NCBI GenBank assembly: GCA_905221605.1
Contig: CAJNDS010002124.1
Coordinates: forward strand, 1-64,000
Length of the DNA stretch: 64,000 nt
Source: Symbiodinium natans
Lineage: Eukaryota; Sar; Dinophyceae; Suessiales; Symbiodiniaceae
Reading direction: 5' to 3'
The notes below the pieces were generated by a model. It saw only the letters and a list, made by a program, of their open reading frames with translations. It was not told where the DNA came from and did no database searches. This document shows positions 9,600-22,430 of this stretch, one piece after another (position 1 is the stretch's first letter; the number at the start of each line of letters is the position of its first letter). Position numbers and translations under genes: made by a program.

Positions 9600-12500
9600 G
9601 TCGTGCACTCATGCCAGCTCATGCCTGCCGTGTCCAGAACATCCAACAACAACAACATCAATCCAAACAAATAAACAATGCAACCTTGACGCAACACGGC
9701 GCCAGCGCTTGAAAGCGCGCAACGGGCATTATGAATCATTCCAACCCTTCCTCATGCTTCCTCCCACGCAGCAATCGAAGTCCATCTCCATCTCCCTAAC
9801 CTTTGTGGTCCTTGCCCTGCCCTGCACAGCCTGCGTGCAGCGGCAACGCGCTTCCCCGCCCAGCGTGGCCTCGCACCCATCGTCGGGGGAAACGCCAGCC
9901 AGCCACTGCTGCGGCACCGTAACACTACGGCAGTCGCAAGCGACTGATCACTCAAGTGCGACGCCACGAGAGTGCAGCAGGCCAATGCGTGAAGCAAGCG
10001 CCCTGGTGGTCTTACTGCTGTTTGCTTTATAGTTTTTTTCGTTTCGCATCTCATTTTTTGGGCGAAGAGAGAGTTTTAGGATTCGGGGTTTCGGGTGTTT
10101 AGGGCTTGTTCGGAGCCAGAAGTACCCTCCCTAAGGGTGGAGTGGCAGCTACCCTTTAGTTGTGATTCCGCCATGGGCATGCAACCCATGCAATATCCAA
10201 CCAAACACACATGCATCCCACACAGCCCAAGAGATCAAAGTGCACAGGTCTTTCGGCTCACAGAAACCAATGCCTTGAGTAGAGTCCTTGTGTGAGACAT
10301 GTGAACCATCTTTGAAGGATCTCACTGGTTGGGTTGCAACAAGCATTCACCACAACCTGCAACAGAACCATTACTACTGCATTAATGACCCTTAACGCCC
10401 CTTTACCTCTTGATGTCAGATGTGTTGAGTATCTGCTCGACGTGGCAAGGCACACGCAGCAAACTCAAAGGTTGCACTCCAGCTCATCCGATTCCTGAGC
10501 GCCACCGGATGCCCACAAAGGCCACATAGGCATAACTGCATGATCTGTCCAACTTTGCCCCCAACCATAGCATGCTAGGCATGATGCGGCATGCGCTCAA
10601 GACCCACCGCAAGACCCTCCGCGCAAGACTTCTACCCAAATCCCTAAGTGCCAAGCTCCGAAACCTCGAAACCTCTGAGACACACTCTGAGACACACTCT
10701 GAGACACACACGGCACGTGTCTTCCTCATAAACACCTTCCAGAGGGAGGAACCCTGTGTACCTCTTGCAGCTTGCATGCGAACCCACTTGAGACATCTTG
10801 AGATGCCTGTGTCGCGCTTTAACATGGCACGCAAGGGCAAGGGCACTTGACTGCCGACTTGTCAGCTGTCGATCTTCGCTGATACTGCATCTTGTACGAC
10901 CTCTGCAGGCAGCAAGAAAATGCCGAGATGCGAATAGACAACTCTGCATGGCCTTGACAGGACATGTTGGGACCCGCACGGGCCATACTGAATGTTTCCT
11001 GCAACAACAGGAGGATTGGCCGCGCCTCGGAAGAGAGGCACAGTTCCAACGTGTTCCAAACTGCAATTCCAAGTCTCGAGACCTGATGTGACTAGGCTAG
11101 GCCGAGGTGATGGCTGGTCATCTGAGGACGGGAAATGTTCGGCATGTATTGCCCCTGCATTGCCAGTGGCGGGCCTCGCTGGCCAGTCCGGTCTCTCCGA
11201 AACACTGTCGCAGGAAGAGGAAACGGATGGAAACGGGGTAAGCTTGCTGCACATGCTGCAAATGACAAAAAACAGATGAGTCCCGTGCCTTGCGTCGGAG
11301 CTGGTGGCATCTGAAAGCTGGAGGGGCCTGGAGTGGCATGGTCCACGGGAAGATGTCACAGTAGGTCACACGAAAAACGCAACACAAACATGTTACCACC
11401 ACCTCAATTGCAGAGCTCAGAATCTTAGAACCTACTTGGACAAGAGCGATTTGAAAGAAACAGCCTGAGCATGCTTGAGCAGCAGCCCTGATTTGCAGCC
11501 CTGATTTGCAGCCCTGCCTTGTTGGCATTCAATTTCTGTACATTTCGATTGTGTGCAGTCAAGGCATTGCCGGCTTTGCACAAGTCTGAACAAGCTCGAA
11601 TTCTCTCTGTGTACGCACTGGTGGCATTAGCAGCAATGGCTTTGGCTTGGGTTGGCCCCACAAACAAATGGAAGAAACAAAACAATGCAAGTGGAATACT
11701 CAGTGCTCAAACCACAAAGAGCATCACAGACCTCGAACAAAACCAATCCCAGCTAGGCTCACTCCAGTCAAAAGCCAAAGAAAAATCACTTAATCAAATG
11801 GCTACCAAAAAACACTTCGAATTTGGGCTCCAAGAGCTGAGCCCCTCCAACGACATCAGAGGCCAGCCCCAAGCAGTCAAGCTGGTACAGAAATGTGCTC
11901 TGGCACAATGATCTTCATAGGCGACCGATTGATATACCTTTCCTCATATGCTCGACACTTCACATCGCCAACACTGCATGTCATGGCATGTCATCAATTC
12001 AAGGTGCTTGGTCGGCACCGGTTTCTTCTTGCCTGACAAAAGCTGGAAAGGGCTGGAAAGTGCTTCAGACACTGAGCAAACCGAAGCTGAACTCCAAGCA
12101 TTCTTGGCAGATTGCAAAACAGAGAAGCGGGCGCACCGATCTCACAGCAATGAACAATTTAACTTCTGCAAGTGGCTCATGGGCTCCACTGGCGACCCCA
12201 GAGGACCAGGCGACGTCAGGCTCGGGAGAACCATGCCTGCGGCACGGACGCAACAAAGTTGGCACTCACTTGAAACCTCTGAATGCCATGACCGTTTTTA
12301 GCCCAGAAGCCGACCAAAAAAAACATCCATGCTTTCCATTCATAAGGCCTGGCGAGAACGCAAAGCCTCCTCCCTTCCTTGGCTCACAAGTCTGATAAAG
12401 GAGACAACTCTTCAAAGACATTATGTGTGCCAGAGGCAGGGATACGTAGTCGGAACTTCAAAATGGATACAATTTACAACTGTAACAAACGCACTGCCAA

Positions 12501-15500
12501 ACAGGGCCAAGAAACGCAGGGCTGCTACTTCCAGGATTTCCGGTTGAACCCAGAGGTGATAAGTTTGCCACAATGCATCTTTTGGCCTGCCGACAGCACA
12601 TGTTCCGAGATCGTTGAACCCATGTCATGCTCCCATGTCATGCTCCCATCTTTGGAACAGCGGGATAACTACTCCTTCTCCCCAGTCTCAAGCACCAAAG
12701 GCTCGAGGAAAGCAAATGGCATGGCCTCTGGACATCAGCTTTTGAACCACAGCAACCGCAACAACCTCAAGAAAGGGCATTAAGTGTTCCACTGCTGCAA
12801 AGAAGCCGCCACGGACTGTTCAAACGGCCTTTGTAGCTGCAAGCCTTTGGTCGAGTCGACATGTCTAGTCCTAGACTGACCTACGTGTACAAAAATGTGT
12901 GTACACATGAGAGCGCACTGAGAGGTACCGGAGAAAAATTCAACAAAAAAGTGCCGCTGAAAGTCCTGCCGAAGGATCAGCCAACACGTTGGTGAGATCA
13001 CCACCAAGGTGTCGAAGCGCCTCACGAGACTCTTAGACTCTCCCAGACATGCCATGCCTGGGCCACCTGATGCCATCTTCACATCAGGATTCCTGAATCA
13101 GGATTGAAGCAATGCAAGAACCACCGAGGGCCGCACCATGTCCGCCATGGTCAAAGTCTCGCCTTCCTTGCAACAAGCAATGGCTTGCCTCCTTTCTTGT
13201 ATTTCTTGCTGAAACCCTTAGCCACAAACGTTAGGGCCCATCAGGCGTAGTACCAGCGATGCAGCCACCAAATCTGATGCAGAGGCAGCCAAAAAGAATC
13301 GAACTTAGATTTGGCCAGAATCGTTGCCATTCGCAGCTCCATTCCAACAGATTTGTTCGGCGTCTGTCATGGGCGCGTCAGATGGCACCATTGTCTCCGA
13401 AACCTTTGTGCGAAGCTTTGGAACTCCAAAGCTGTGGCACGTGTCTGGCTGTGGGACGAGGCACGTCTGGCGGCAGGTTGCGTGCGGCAGACATGGGGTG
13501 CCAGTGCGCTGCCATCAGCGAGTTTGCGACAGTTTTTCTTGCAGAAGACAGAGGCACATCGCCATGAATCCCAACATATCCCAACCAAGTACAGCTAACT
13601 TCCGTAGCCTACCGCAGACGTGCCGAGTGTCTAACTTCATCACTGTGCATACCTGGACGTACAAAGCTGGCCATGCTCTGCATGCATGGGAACTCTAAAG
13701 GACCTTCGGTTTGCTGAGAGCAGGTAGCGATGTAAATTGGAAATGCATTGCACTAAAGATGAAGCATACTGCTAACAACAAAGTTCCAGCTGAGGCCTGC
13801 CATGGCGGGCATCGAGCTCATGTTCGGCATGGAGTTCATCGGCCCTTCCATCTGAAAGATCTCTTCCGAAACAATGGACACACACAGGTAGACACACTGC
13901 CACTTTCTCTCGAGGATCGTCTCTTGATGGAAACCGGCTTGCAGTCAAAATACAAAATCGACATAACTTCTACATGAGTTCTATGCCAGTGAGAACACAA
14001 TACATAAGCTTCCCATGAAGTTCCAAGCAGGGACAGGAAGGCTGGGGTGTTGCAGTACCGACTTGCCTGGTTGAAAACCGCTTTGCATGGAAGCAGCAGA
14101 CATGGGTGGTCCACCCAGCGGAGCTCCTGAAGTGCAACAATGAAATATCACCATCGCACCACTACTGCATGACCGGGCATAAGAATTGCAGCGAAGAAAG
14201 CCCGAGAATGTGATCAACACGACAACACGAGGCATCATTTCCATCTTTATTGCCAGAACTACGTACCGCCAGCAAAGTGGATAGCTGACCTCACGTAGAT
14301 CCTGCAATCATGAAGCCATGACATCGAATGGTGAAAATGAGAAATTGAAAACCACAAGAACGCAGGCCAGTTGGCAAGAAAGTTTTGTTGGAGTGGGTTC
14401 TTGTGCCGTTCGTCTAGCCGTGGGCATCAACAACCCCGACAACCCACTGAGCAAAGCCGAAGTCTGGCAAGCAAAAGTACACAATGTGAAGCAACTGGCC
14501 ACACACGCTGCTTAGGTCTGGCTTCTAGAGCTGATAAAACGGTAACCACTATGCCACCAAGAGTAAAGAATCAATCAAACATCTGTTTGATCATGAGGAA
14601 TGGAGAACATAAATCAGCGCATCACTACCAACCTGGGATCTAACATTGATATGGTTGCATGCCGCTTCTTCAACCCGCACACTGTATACTCACATGTTGG
14701 AGTCGTGACTTCCTCTCTCAAGGGATCAAGCTTGTAGTGCTGCACAGATTCAAGAATATTCTACAGAAATCTTTCAGAAATGCCTATACTTCGTTTCGTC
14801 AAAATGAAAACTTGTCTACATCTGTTCAGGGGACGCTGAATTGAGACTCGTCTGCTGATTTTGCTGTTCCGCAGATGTGAATCATAAAACATCTGTGAGG
14901 TTGCAGATGTTTGCGGCTCAGGATATCCATCCAAAACGTAAAGCAGTATTCAGGACATAAACACGAGTTCCACGTGACCACAAACCTGATGCAAGTCGCT
15001 CCTCCTGGCATTCCCGTCCTGGGAGCAGAACATCCAGCTCATGACGTTCCAGCATGAATAAACCCGAATGAAGAACTGAGACTGGTAATTGCAAACATCT
15101 CAGACCAAGTCCCTGGTATTGAAGTTCGTGGAACAGTTGCCTCGCAGCACATGCATAGAAAACCATGTTCAAGTTGTATCATTGATGGGGCTCGGAAAAA
15201 TGTCGATCCGAGGCAAACCCGACAATCATGTGAGTCATACACGACTCTACTTGTTGCCACCTATTCTTGGACTTGTACTTCACTTACACGTGACCCATTC
15301 AAGAATGCCGAAGCTGAACCAGGTTGTTACAAAAGCCTTCGTTTTCGCATGTTAGAGGCAAACAAAATGTGCATGCACAGATCACAAGATGAAGTTCCAG
15401 ACCCATCCAGGCCAAAAGAAAGCCAATCACATAGTCTCAAGAGAAGGAACAACCAATGCTTAGCTGCGGGAGTTTCAGCAACCCTTAGATCTCGGACGCC

Positions 15501-15680
15501 GGCAGATCCAGGGACGTTAGTCATTGGCGGCATCATCGAGCCCTGTCCATCCACACATGTCGGACCATGCCCACATCACCCGAGCAAAGCTGCTACTTTG
15601 GAAGAATGGCCTGTGGCCCGCCAGCTTGAGGCGGCATCTGCACTCAAGCACACATCATGACTCCGTTTATACAAAAAGGA
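9600..15680. other. About 6 kb without a supportable gene
   Basis: GC content falls compared with the first 8 kb, and open frames are all below about 170 codons with no family resemblance. Two small tandem repeats are present: CTCTGAGACACA three times at about 10672-10707, and a 15-bp GCAGCCCTGATTT unit about three times at 11484-11516. Splice-like AG/G and GC sites are common, so unrecognised exons of a poorly conserved gene cannot be excluded. Confidence 0.4.
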
Positions 15681-15819
15681 CGACATTGTGACACACAATC
15701 CGTGCGCAGAAAACGCCCTCAGCTGTAAGCCACGCACACTTTGGAATCCTTGTGGAGGCAAGCCACCCATGCTCATGTTGCCACTGGTTGGCCTGACGCA
15801 CAATTTGTTGAGGCTGTTG

Positions 15820-15940
15820 CGTCAGTGCACATTCACGTCTCGGTTCCGATCGTTGCTTTGCTCAAAACGTGTGTGAACAAGTCCAAGGGTTCCACGGCAT
15901 CATCGGCGGCATCGACTGCATGGTGGCAACTGGCATGACA
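15820..15940 (+). mobile_element. Possible PIF/Harbinger transposase scrap
   Basis: One + frame reads CEQVQGFHGIIGGIDCMVA near 15870-15925. It resembles the GF.GIIG.IDCTH block around the first catalytic Asp of PIF/Harbinger DDE transposases. The usual following motifs (FYNRKG, VHDSR) could not be found, and the frame is soon interrupted. A single motif is weak evidence. Confidence 0.2.
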
Positions 15941-15949
15941 CACGTCAAA

Positions 15950-17320
15950 GAGCAAAAGTGCATATGACAGTCTCATATCCACGAATACCACAAACACAAC
16001 ACGCACTTGAGCGAGCAGAGATGGGAAAATTCATGCCGAGCGGCCTCACTGCCACAGCATGCAACACGGGAAGCACTCAACCTTCTTTTGAGCCAAACAA
16101 ATACATGACACCCCACTTAGAACAGTGGTTTAAAACATGCACTTGTAGTAGGACCGCGGGTGCCCCAAATATTCAGAACACCGCACATTCACACGTGTTT
16201 CCACCTATCTAAAAAATGGAGCCCATCAAAGATTCGAGATATGTTAAAACCCCTAAACACAGCCAGCGACATGCGTACAGGTCAAACGTGTGCATGGGAA
16301 CACGACCTGCGATTCCGCCAGCCCTTGGCTGCAAAGAAAAAGTGACCATTTTCGTCCTTTTGTACTACATAGTAGCTCTGCTGCACCGATCCTGATTGTT
16401 CAGTGTTTCGGACGAAGCGGCGCAGCTGGGTGCCAACCTTGACCGACGCTGGCGAAAACGCAAAGCTGGTAGTGTTGTACTGGCTTTTGTGAAAGCAAGG
16501 TTTATAATCACAAAACTTGACAAAATATTCTGTGAACTCGGTTGTTGGGGTCACCAAGAAAAATCACAACTGTCTGTTTTCTGGATGGTTGTTTTTAAGG
16601 GTTTGTGTTTAGGGGTCAAAGGCCAATCAACGGTTTACGGCAGAAGCCTTTTGATGTCAATAACAACCGCTTAGCATGGAAATCATGACCACCACATTCA
16701 GGCCTGAAAAATCTCGAAAGCTTGGGTCCTTGAGAACTTTGGGCTCCAGGAATCTTAAAGAGCCCGAGTCCGGATCGGGCAGGGGGGAAACAAGGCAAGA
16801 AAGCTTCAGGCCTTAAGGTCCTGAAGGCTAACATCCCTACGTGCCTTGGAAGTTCCCTGCCACCCTCCTAAATTGGAGGTATCCGGGGCATTTCTTTGGA
16901 GGGGTGTTGTTTGGCTTGGGTGAGAGAGTGGCGAGTTTACGGCCTGTTCAAAGTAATCCTTCGATGTGCTTGGTTGTGACATTGGCGGCAAGAAAAGCTG
17001 CTGTAGTGCAGCTGAACTTCGTCGAGCAGTTGGACGAGCTGGTGGCAAAGAAAAGCATGTTCTTAACGCTCTATTCCCCTCTTACGGAGTATCGTCTTAC
17101 GCGCATGCCAACACACGCTTCACCCATCACTGGACATAACACGGTGTTGCCAGTCCTTCCGAAACTTGAGAAAAAAACTTGCACTGAGCCTCAGCAAGAC
17201 CCAAGCCGCGTTGTCTTTCGCACAAAGGCGGGATCCACAATGTCCAGACCATTTCGATTGCCATGCTATCACTTTGTCCATTGCTCTGCTTCGGCCTTCC
17301 GAGTCCGGTCTGAACACAGA
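15950..17320. other. Unassigned DNA
   Basis: No gene recognised. A 91-codon minus frame (16282-16557) and overlapping + frames show no domain. Confidence 0.35.
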
Positions 17321-17324
17321 TCAC

Positions 17325-18190
<866 letters not shown>

Positions 18191-18339
18191 ACTGGTGCGA
18201 CATCATTCGAATCGAACCGAGGTCATCACTCGATGGTCAGGATCACGTACCCATCGTCAAGGACAGATAACAGACCCGCAGTGGCAAAGGGATGTTACAG
18301 GTCAGACTCCCCAAAGGAGAGGAAAGACGTGCGTATGCC

Positions 18340-19809
18340 CCATGGTGGTCAGCCAGTGGGGACTTAACAGCAAGAACTATCAAGGCAAGACCGGCCCAGG
18401 GCACTCCATGGTGGTCAGCCAGTGGAGCAGCCCCGAGCCTGGCTTGCAGCTGCGCCCACCTGGATAGATGTCCGCGCACAAGCAAAGTTTCATCAGACGG
18501 CCAGAGGGGAGGCCAAGCCTTCACTGCGTGAGTAGCTACAGCTACCAATTCCACCGTGAGCGTCATGAGCACGTTGCCAAACCCTTAAAAGCACAGAGTT
18601 TAAAGTGACGACCGAAGACCCCCAGTCAAGACATCGCACACAAGGCCACACAGCTTTTGCGTTGGCCTGCGCATCAGTCTGCATCAGGTCCCTCCAAACC
18701 CTAACCCACGAGGTACGTCGGTAAGGAGATGGGAGGGCTCACATCACGTTTGCGTGCCGAAGCGCAAGGATCTCCATGGTAAAACTGCTTTGATCCAATC
18801 AGAGCCATCAGGTCACAGCCAAGCAAGCGGCGAAACAGCTGTGCCGCCTGCGAAGCACAGACGAGGATGACCCTCTTGAAGGCCAGGTTAGTGCACAGGT
18901 GCTCAATGGCTCCCTGCCATGGCAGTGGGTGTGTATTCTCCACATAGAAGTGCCCACAGTCTGGAAGAAAGCACCGCAGTATTGGTCTTTCCAGAGTCGG
19001 CACTCAGCCGAGATGTTACAGAAGGGCGGGTCACATTGCCGTGACAGCACGTGAATCACGTGTCGTCTCGTCCAGCGATGAGCAGCGGGGCAACCAGGGT
19101 TGGCGGTTGTTGGGTCTCAAGGCCGAAGGGTTCACGTAAGGCCATAGCACAGAAATGGAGCAACCGACCCGGCTGACGGGGGCAGAGGAGAGGAAGACTG
19201 GGCAGTCTTACCTTGGACATAACACGATGAACAATCAAGGCAAGACAGCCCAGAGTACTCCATGGAGGTCAGCCAGTGGAGCAGCCCCGAGCGAGAGGCT
19301 CTCCGCTCCATTAGACTTACCGCAGCGCCCACCCAGAAGGGTGTCCCCGTCCCGACAAGTTGCATCAACCAGCCAGAAGGAGGTCAATGCGCATCAGTAG
19401 CAACCGATTCCACTGGGAAAAACACCAAATCGAAGTTCGCCAGTGTCGACCCCTCCCATCTGGAGGTTGGCTATTTTGCCGCATGGTGATCAGCCAACCC
19501 CACTGGGTGATCACCATGGTAAAGAAGATTTGGTACGGCGAACACATTGTGCCTCCACGCTGCACTGTGCAGTGGCTCAGGCCAAACGCAGAAGACCCTG
19601 TCTCAGAGCAGTGCAGTCGATGTTTGACTGTGGTCATAACCGAAGCAGCGGTAAACAACCAGTGCCGACCCTCCCGCAGGAAGAGTAGGCCAGTTGCCCA
19701 TGGTGATCAGCCAGTAGGTCTTACGAAACACAGCCTCCTGTACAAGGCAGAGAGGCGCACGGTGTTTGCCGGACCAAATGTTCTTGCTCCATGGTGATCA
19801 GCCAGTAGG
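18340..19809. repeat. Dispersed CCATGGTGRTCAGCCAGT repeat family
   Basis: Copies of a ~20-bp element, consensus CCATGGTGRTCAGCCAGTRG, occur at 18340, 18406, 19260, 19481 (variant), 19698 and 19789. An inverted copy at about 19505-19518 forms a hairpin with the 19482 copy (11-bp perfect arms, 19482-19518). Two copies share a longer unit of about 60 bp: 18379-18438 and 19233-19292 both read ATCAAGGCAAGAC..CCCAG, then the core, then AGCAGCCCCGAGC. On the minus strand, coding-like stretches lie between copies. Confidence 0.75.
18701..19003 (-). CDS. Hypothetical minus-strand open frame between short repeats
   Basis: This 100-codon minus frame has a balanced, protein-like composition (PILRCFLPDCGHFYVENTHP, later VILVCASQAAQLFRRLLGCD and SKQFYHGDPC). 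It sits inside the CCATGG repeat cluster. A second coding-like minus stretch lies at about 20030-19830, containing SRAAFRQKYWLDCITSHLHA and FGRGKCRQC. The two could be exons of one minus-strand gene or parts of an unknown element. I recognise no family. If they are exons, the repeats would fall in the introns. Confidence 0.3.
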   Translation of the reverse strand: MPTLERPILRCFLPDCGHFYVENTHPLPWQGAIEHLCTNLAFKRVILVCASQAAQLFRRLLGCDLMALIGSKQFYHGDPCASARKRDVSPPISLPTYLVG

Positions 19810-20049
19810 GCTATCCCAGAGTAGCCAAGGACCACTGATTTCCAACAGACATAGTGCCTTAAGAGGGAGCACTGACGACATTTGCCGCGGCCAAAAACCT
19901 CCTCTTCGAAGTCCATGTCTTCATCACAGCCAGCTTGAAGAACTGCGTGAAGGTGACTAGTGATGCAGTCAAGCCAGTACTTCTGGCGGAACGCAGCTCG
20001 TGACTCCAAGCCCTTCGAATGAAGTGTCCAGGCCTGCATATATCCAAGT

Positions 20050-21480
20050 TAATGAAGCTCGAACACGCCCTTCTCGAGAAAAGACGAAGAGGCCTGGCCG
20101 GAGTTTGCAGATCTCATCACGTTCACAGTCCACCAGAAGTGGGCTTCAACGCAAGAGAGATTGCAAAGTGTGTGGCAAAGTGAAAACCCATGGGTTTGTA
20201 AAAGCCCGACTGCTGGAGGTAGACGTTTACACACTTGTCGGACTTAAGATCTTGCACATCGCCTGGCGACTGGACTCTCGCCGCAGACGGTGCAGTGGTC
20301 GAAAAACATCCAACACAGTGGTCTTAAACCTTCTACCTGCATGCAGGGATTTGGAAAATTCTTGGAAGTTGGAAATCACCGGCGCTAAAAATTTCCGGAA
20401 TTTTCAAGATTCTCTGGATTTCGAGTTTGAGAGTTTTGCGGTTTAGGGTTATGGAGTTATTAGAAATTGCACAGGGTTTCAATTTGGACTTGTAGAAGCA
20501 AACGCGGCGTGTTAGGCTTTCATGAGCCTTTCTGGTATTCACTCCACTGCTTTTCATTGCTCAAATGAAAATTGCGAATTGACATCCCGAAGGTTCCCTG
20601 TTCCCAGACTTAAGTCTTTGCACGTAGAACCACAGTCTCTGCTCCAAATCAGACGGACTTCAGCCAATCACTTGAAGAAACTCCAACCCTGTCAAGAGTC
20701 CGTAGTAAAGGCATTCTGAGAGGTAGATGGTGGGTGACAGGAGAGCGGTAAACCTGGCATGCGATTCCAAGAGTGGAACGGTTAGACTCAGATATGAGTT
20801 AGGGTCTTAAGGTGTGATGGGTGAACAAGGCTGTGGAACAAGAGTGAGGAAGATGAATGGTGCGGTTTCAGGGGTCTTAAGCACATAGGCAAGACTGACA
20901 GGTGGGATGGGTTCCAGAGAGTTGTGTTTTCATGGGTGTTCCAAGAGAGCTTAGGGACAAGTGCTGAAACTGTGCACTGTTAAAGCAACCATTAATAGAA
21001 GCTGGAGATGGTTGTTGGAGTTGGAAGCGGGGTGGTTTGGACTTGCTTGCCTAGCGCAAATCAATCCAAAAAACAGAACCCCATTGTTTCTTATCTTCTT
21101 ACCCGTGGTTTTTTTCTTTTCCGAATCTTTCCCTTCACTTACAGTCCGCCATCCAAACCCAAGAAACCACACACGCAAGCCGTCGGCAAGAAGTGAAAAG
21201 AAGAGTGTCCGCACTTTTTTCTTCTGGTGGTTCCGATAATGACAAGCTTCTTAAGTTAGCCTTGAACGCTGCTTCTATGGTGGGTTTTGTCGTGTTTGGG
21301 GTTTCGTTTCTGGCTTTTGCTGTAATGGTTTGGATTTTTGGGGTGTGGTAGGGGTGGGTGGTTTTGGGGTGCTGAGAGGCTGGGGCTGCAACCTTGCGTC
21401 GGTTCTCGGTTTAGATTTCTGCCCCCCCAAAAAAGCACCAATTAGAAATCTCTCGGGCTCGCAAAAAACACTCGTATGGG
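20050..21480. other. No supportable gene
   Basis: Sequence of intermediate GC with short frames only. Isolated TTTAGGG-like strings occur (for example near 20445) but not in arrays. Confidence 0.4.
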
Positions 21481-22430
21481 AGACCGCTCCCAAAAGCTCT
21501 AATTAAATATCATCATTCCAGAAGATGCCGCGGAGAGACCAAACGAAAATATCAGAACCTCCTTGCTTCTCAGATATCTATATAGAGATCTCGAATATAT
21601 TTGGCCTTTGTGTTTGTCCATACTTCTTCGCGACTTTAGTGTATGTCTTTTTCCATTCAGTAAACGAATATGCCTTCGATGGAATCGACGGGTCCCCTCT
21701 AGTATTTATAGGTTCTATTATTGACATCTTATAGATTTCATCGAAGAGTTTTTCGGCTTCGGGCATGTGGTAGAGGGTCGTTAACCGTTAACGATACATA
21801 TATTTTGATAAGAATATTATGCTCCTACCCTTTTCTCTCTCTTAATAAAAATATGTTATGGGACTATAAGTATTTTATTTAGTATTATGGACTTCATTAT
21901 ATTGAAATGATAATGTTATAATGGATCTTTTACTTATAACATTAAAGGAAGAAAGATGAACACTCGTGAGTTTTCTTCTAGAATTCGTGCGATTGACTTA
22001 GAATTCTATCGTTAAATTCATGCATATCGTTCATTTCGTTGTGTTAATGTATTAATGGGCACACGCAGACTAGCAAACTTAGAAATTAGTCATATGGTTC
22101 TCGGTTCTAGGTTGTTCCGGGGGTTCCAAGTTTCTGATTAGTTTGACATTGTCTTGCTGTTGCAACATGTCATTTTTTGAACAGAATATATTTAAATGAA
22201 TACGTTTGTGTATATATGCATACATACATGCATGCATACATACATACGCAGAGTATAGAATTTTCACAAAATACTATACGTATGATAAATTATTACATAA
22301 ATATATACACATGCATGTATAAATATATATGTGATATAGGTACATATGTAGAATATTGCGTATGTACTAGATAATATTGAATTATTTGATGATGAGAGCA
22401 AAGAACTGATCACTCATCATCTGTATTGCA
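21480..22430. other. AT-rich island
   Basis: About 950 bp are markedly AT-rich compared with both flanks. On the minus strand 21766-21578 encodes a 62-residue frame with ordinary protein composition (MPEAEKLFDEIYKMSIIEP, then SFTEWKKTYTKVAKKYG) and A/T-rich codon choice. On the + strand an ATG at 21956, preceded by AAGGAAGAAAG, opens an Arg-rich frame. That frame has a single TAA at 22013 and continues without further stops to 22141. Neither matches a family I know. Composition suggests an organellar, viral or otherwise foreign insert, but this is inference. Confidence 0.5.
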
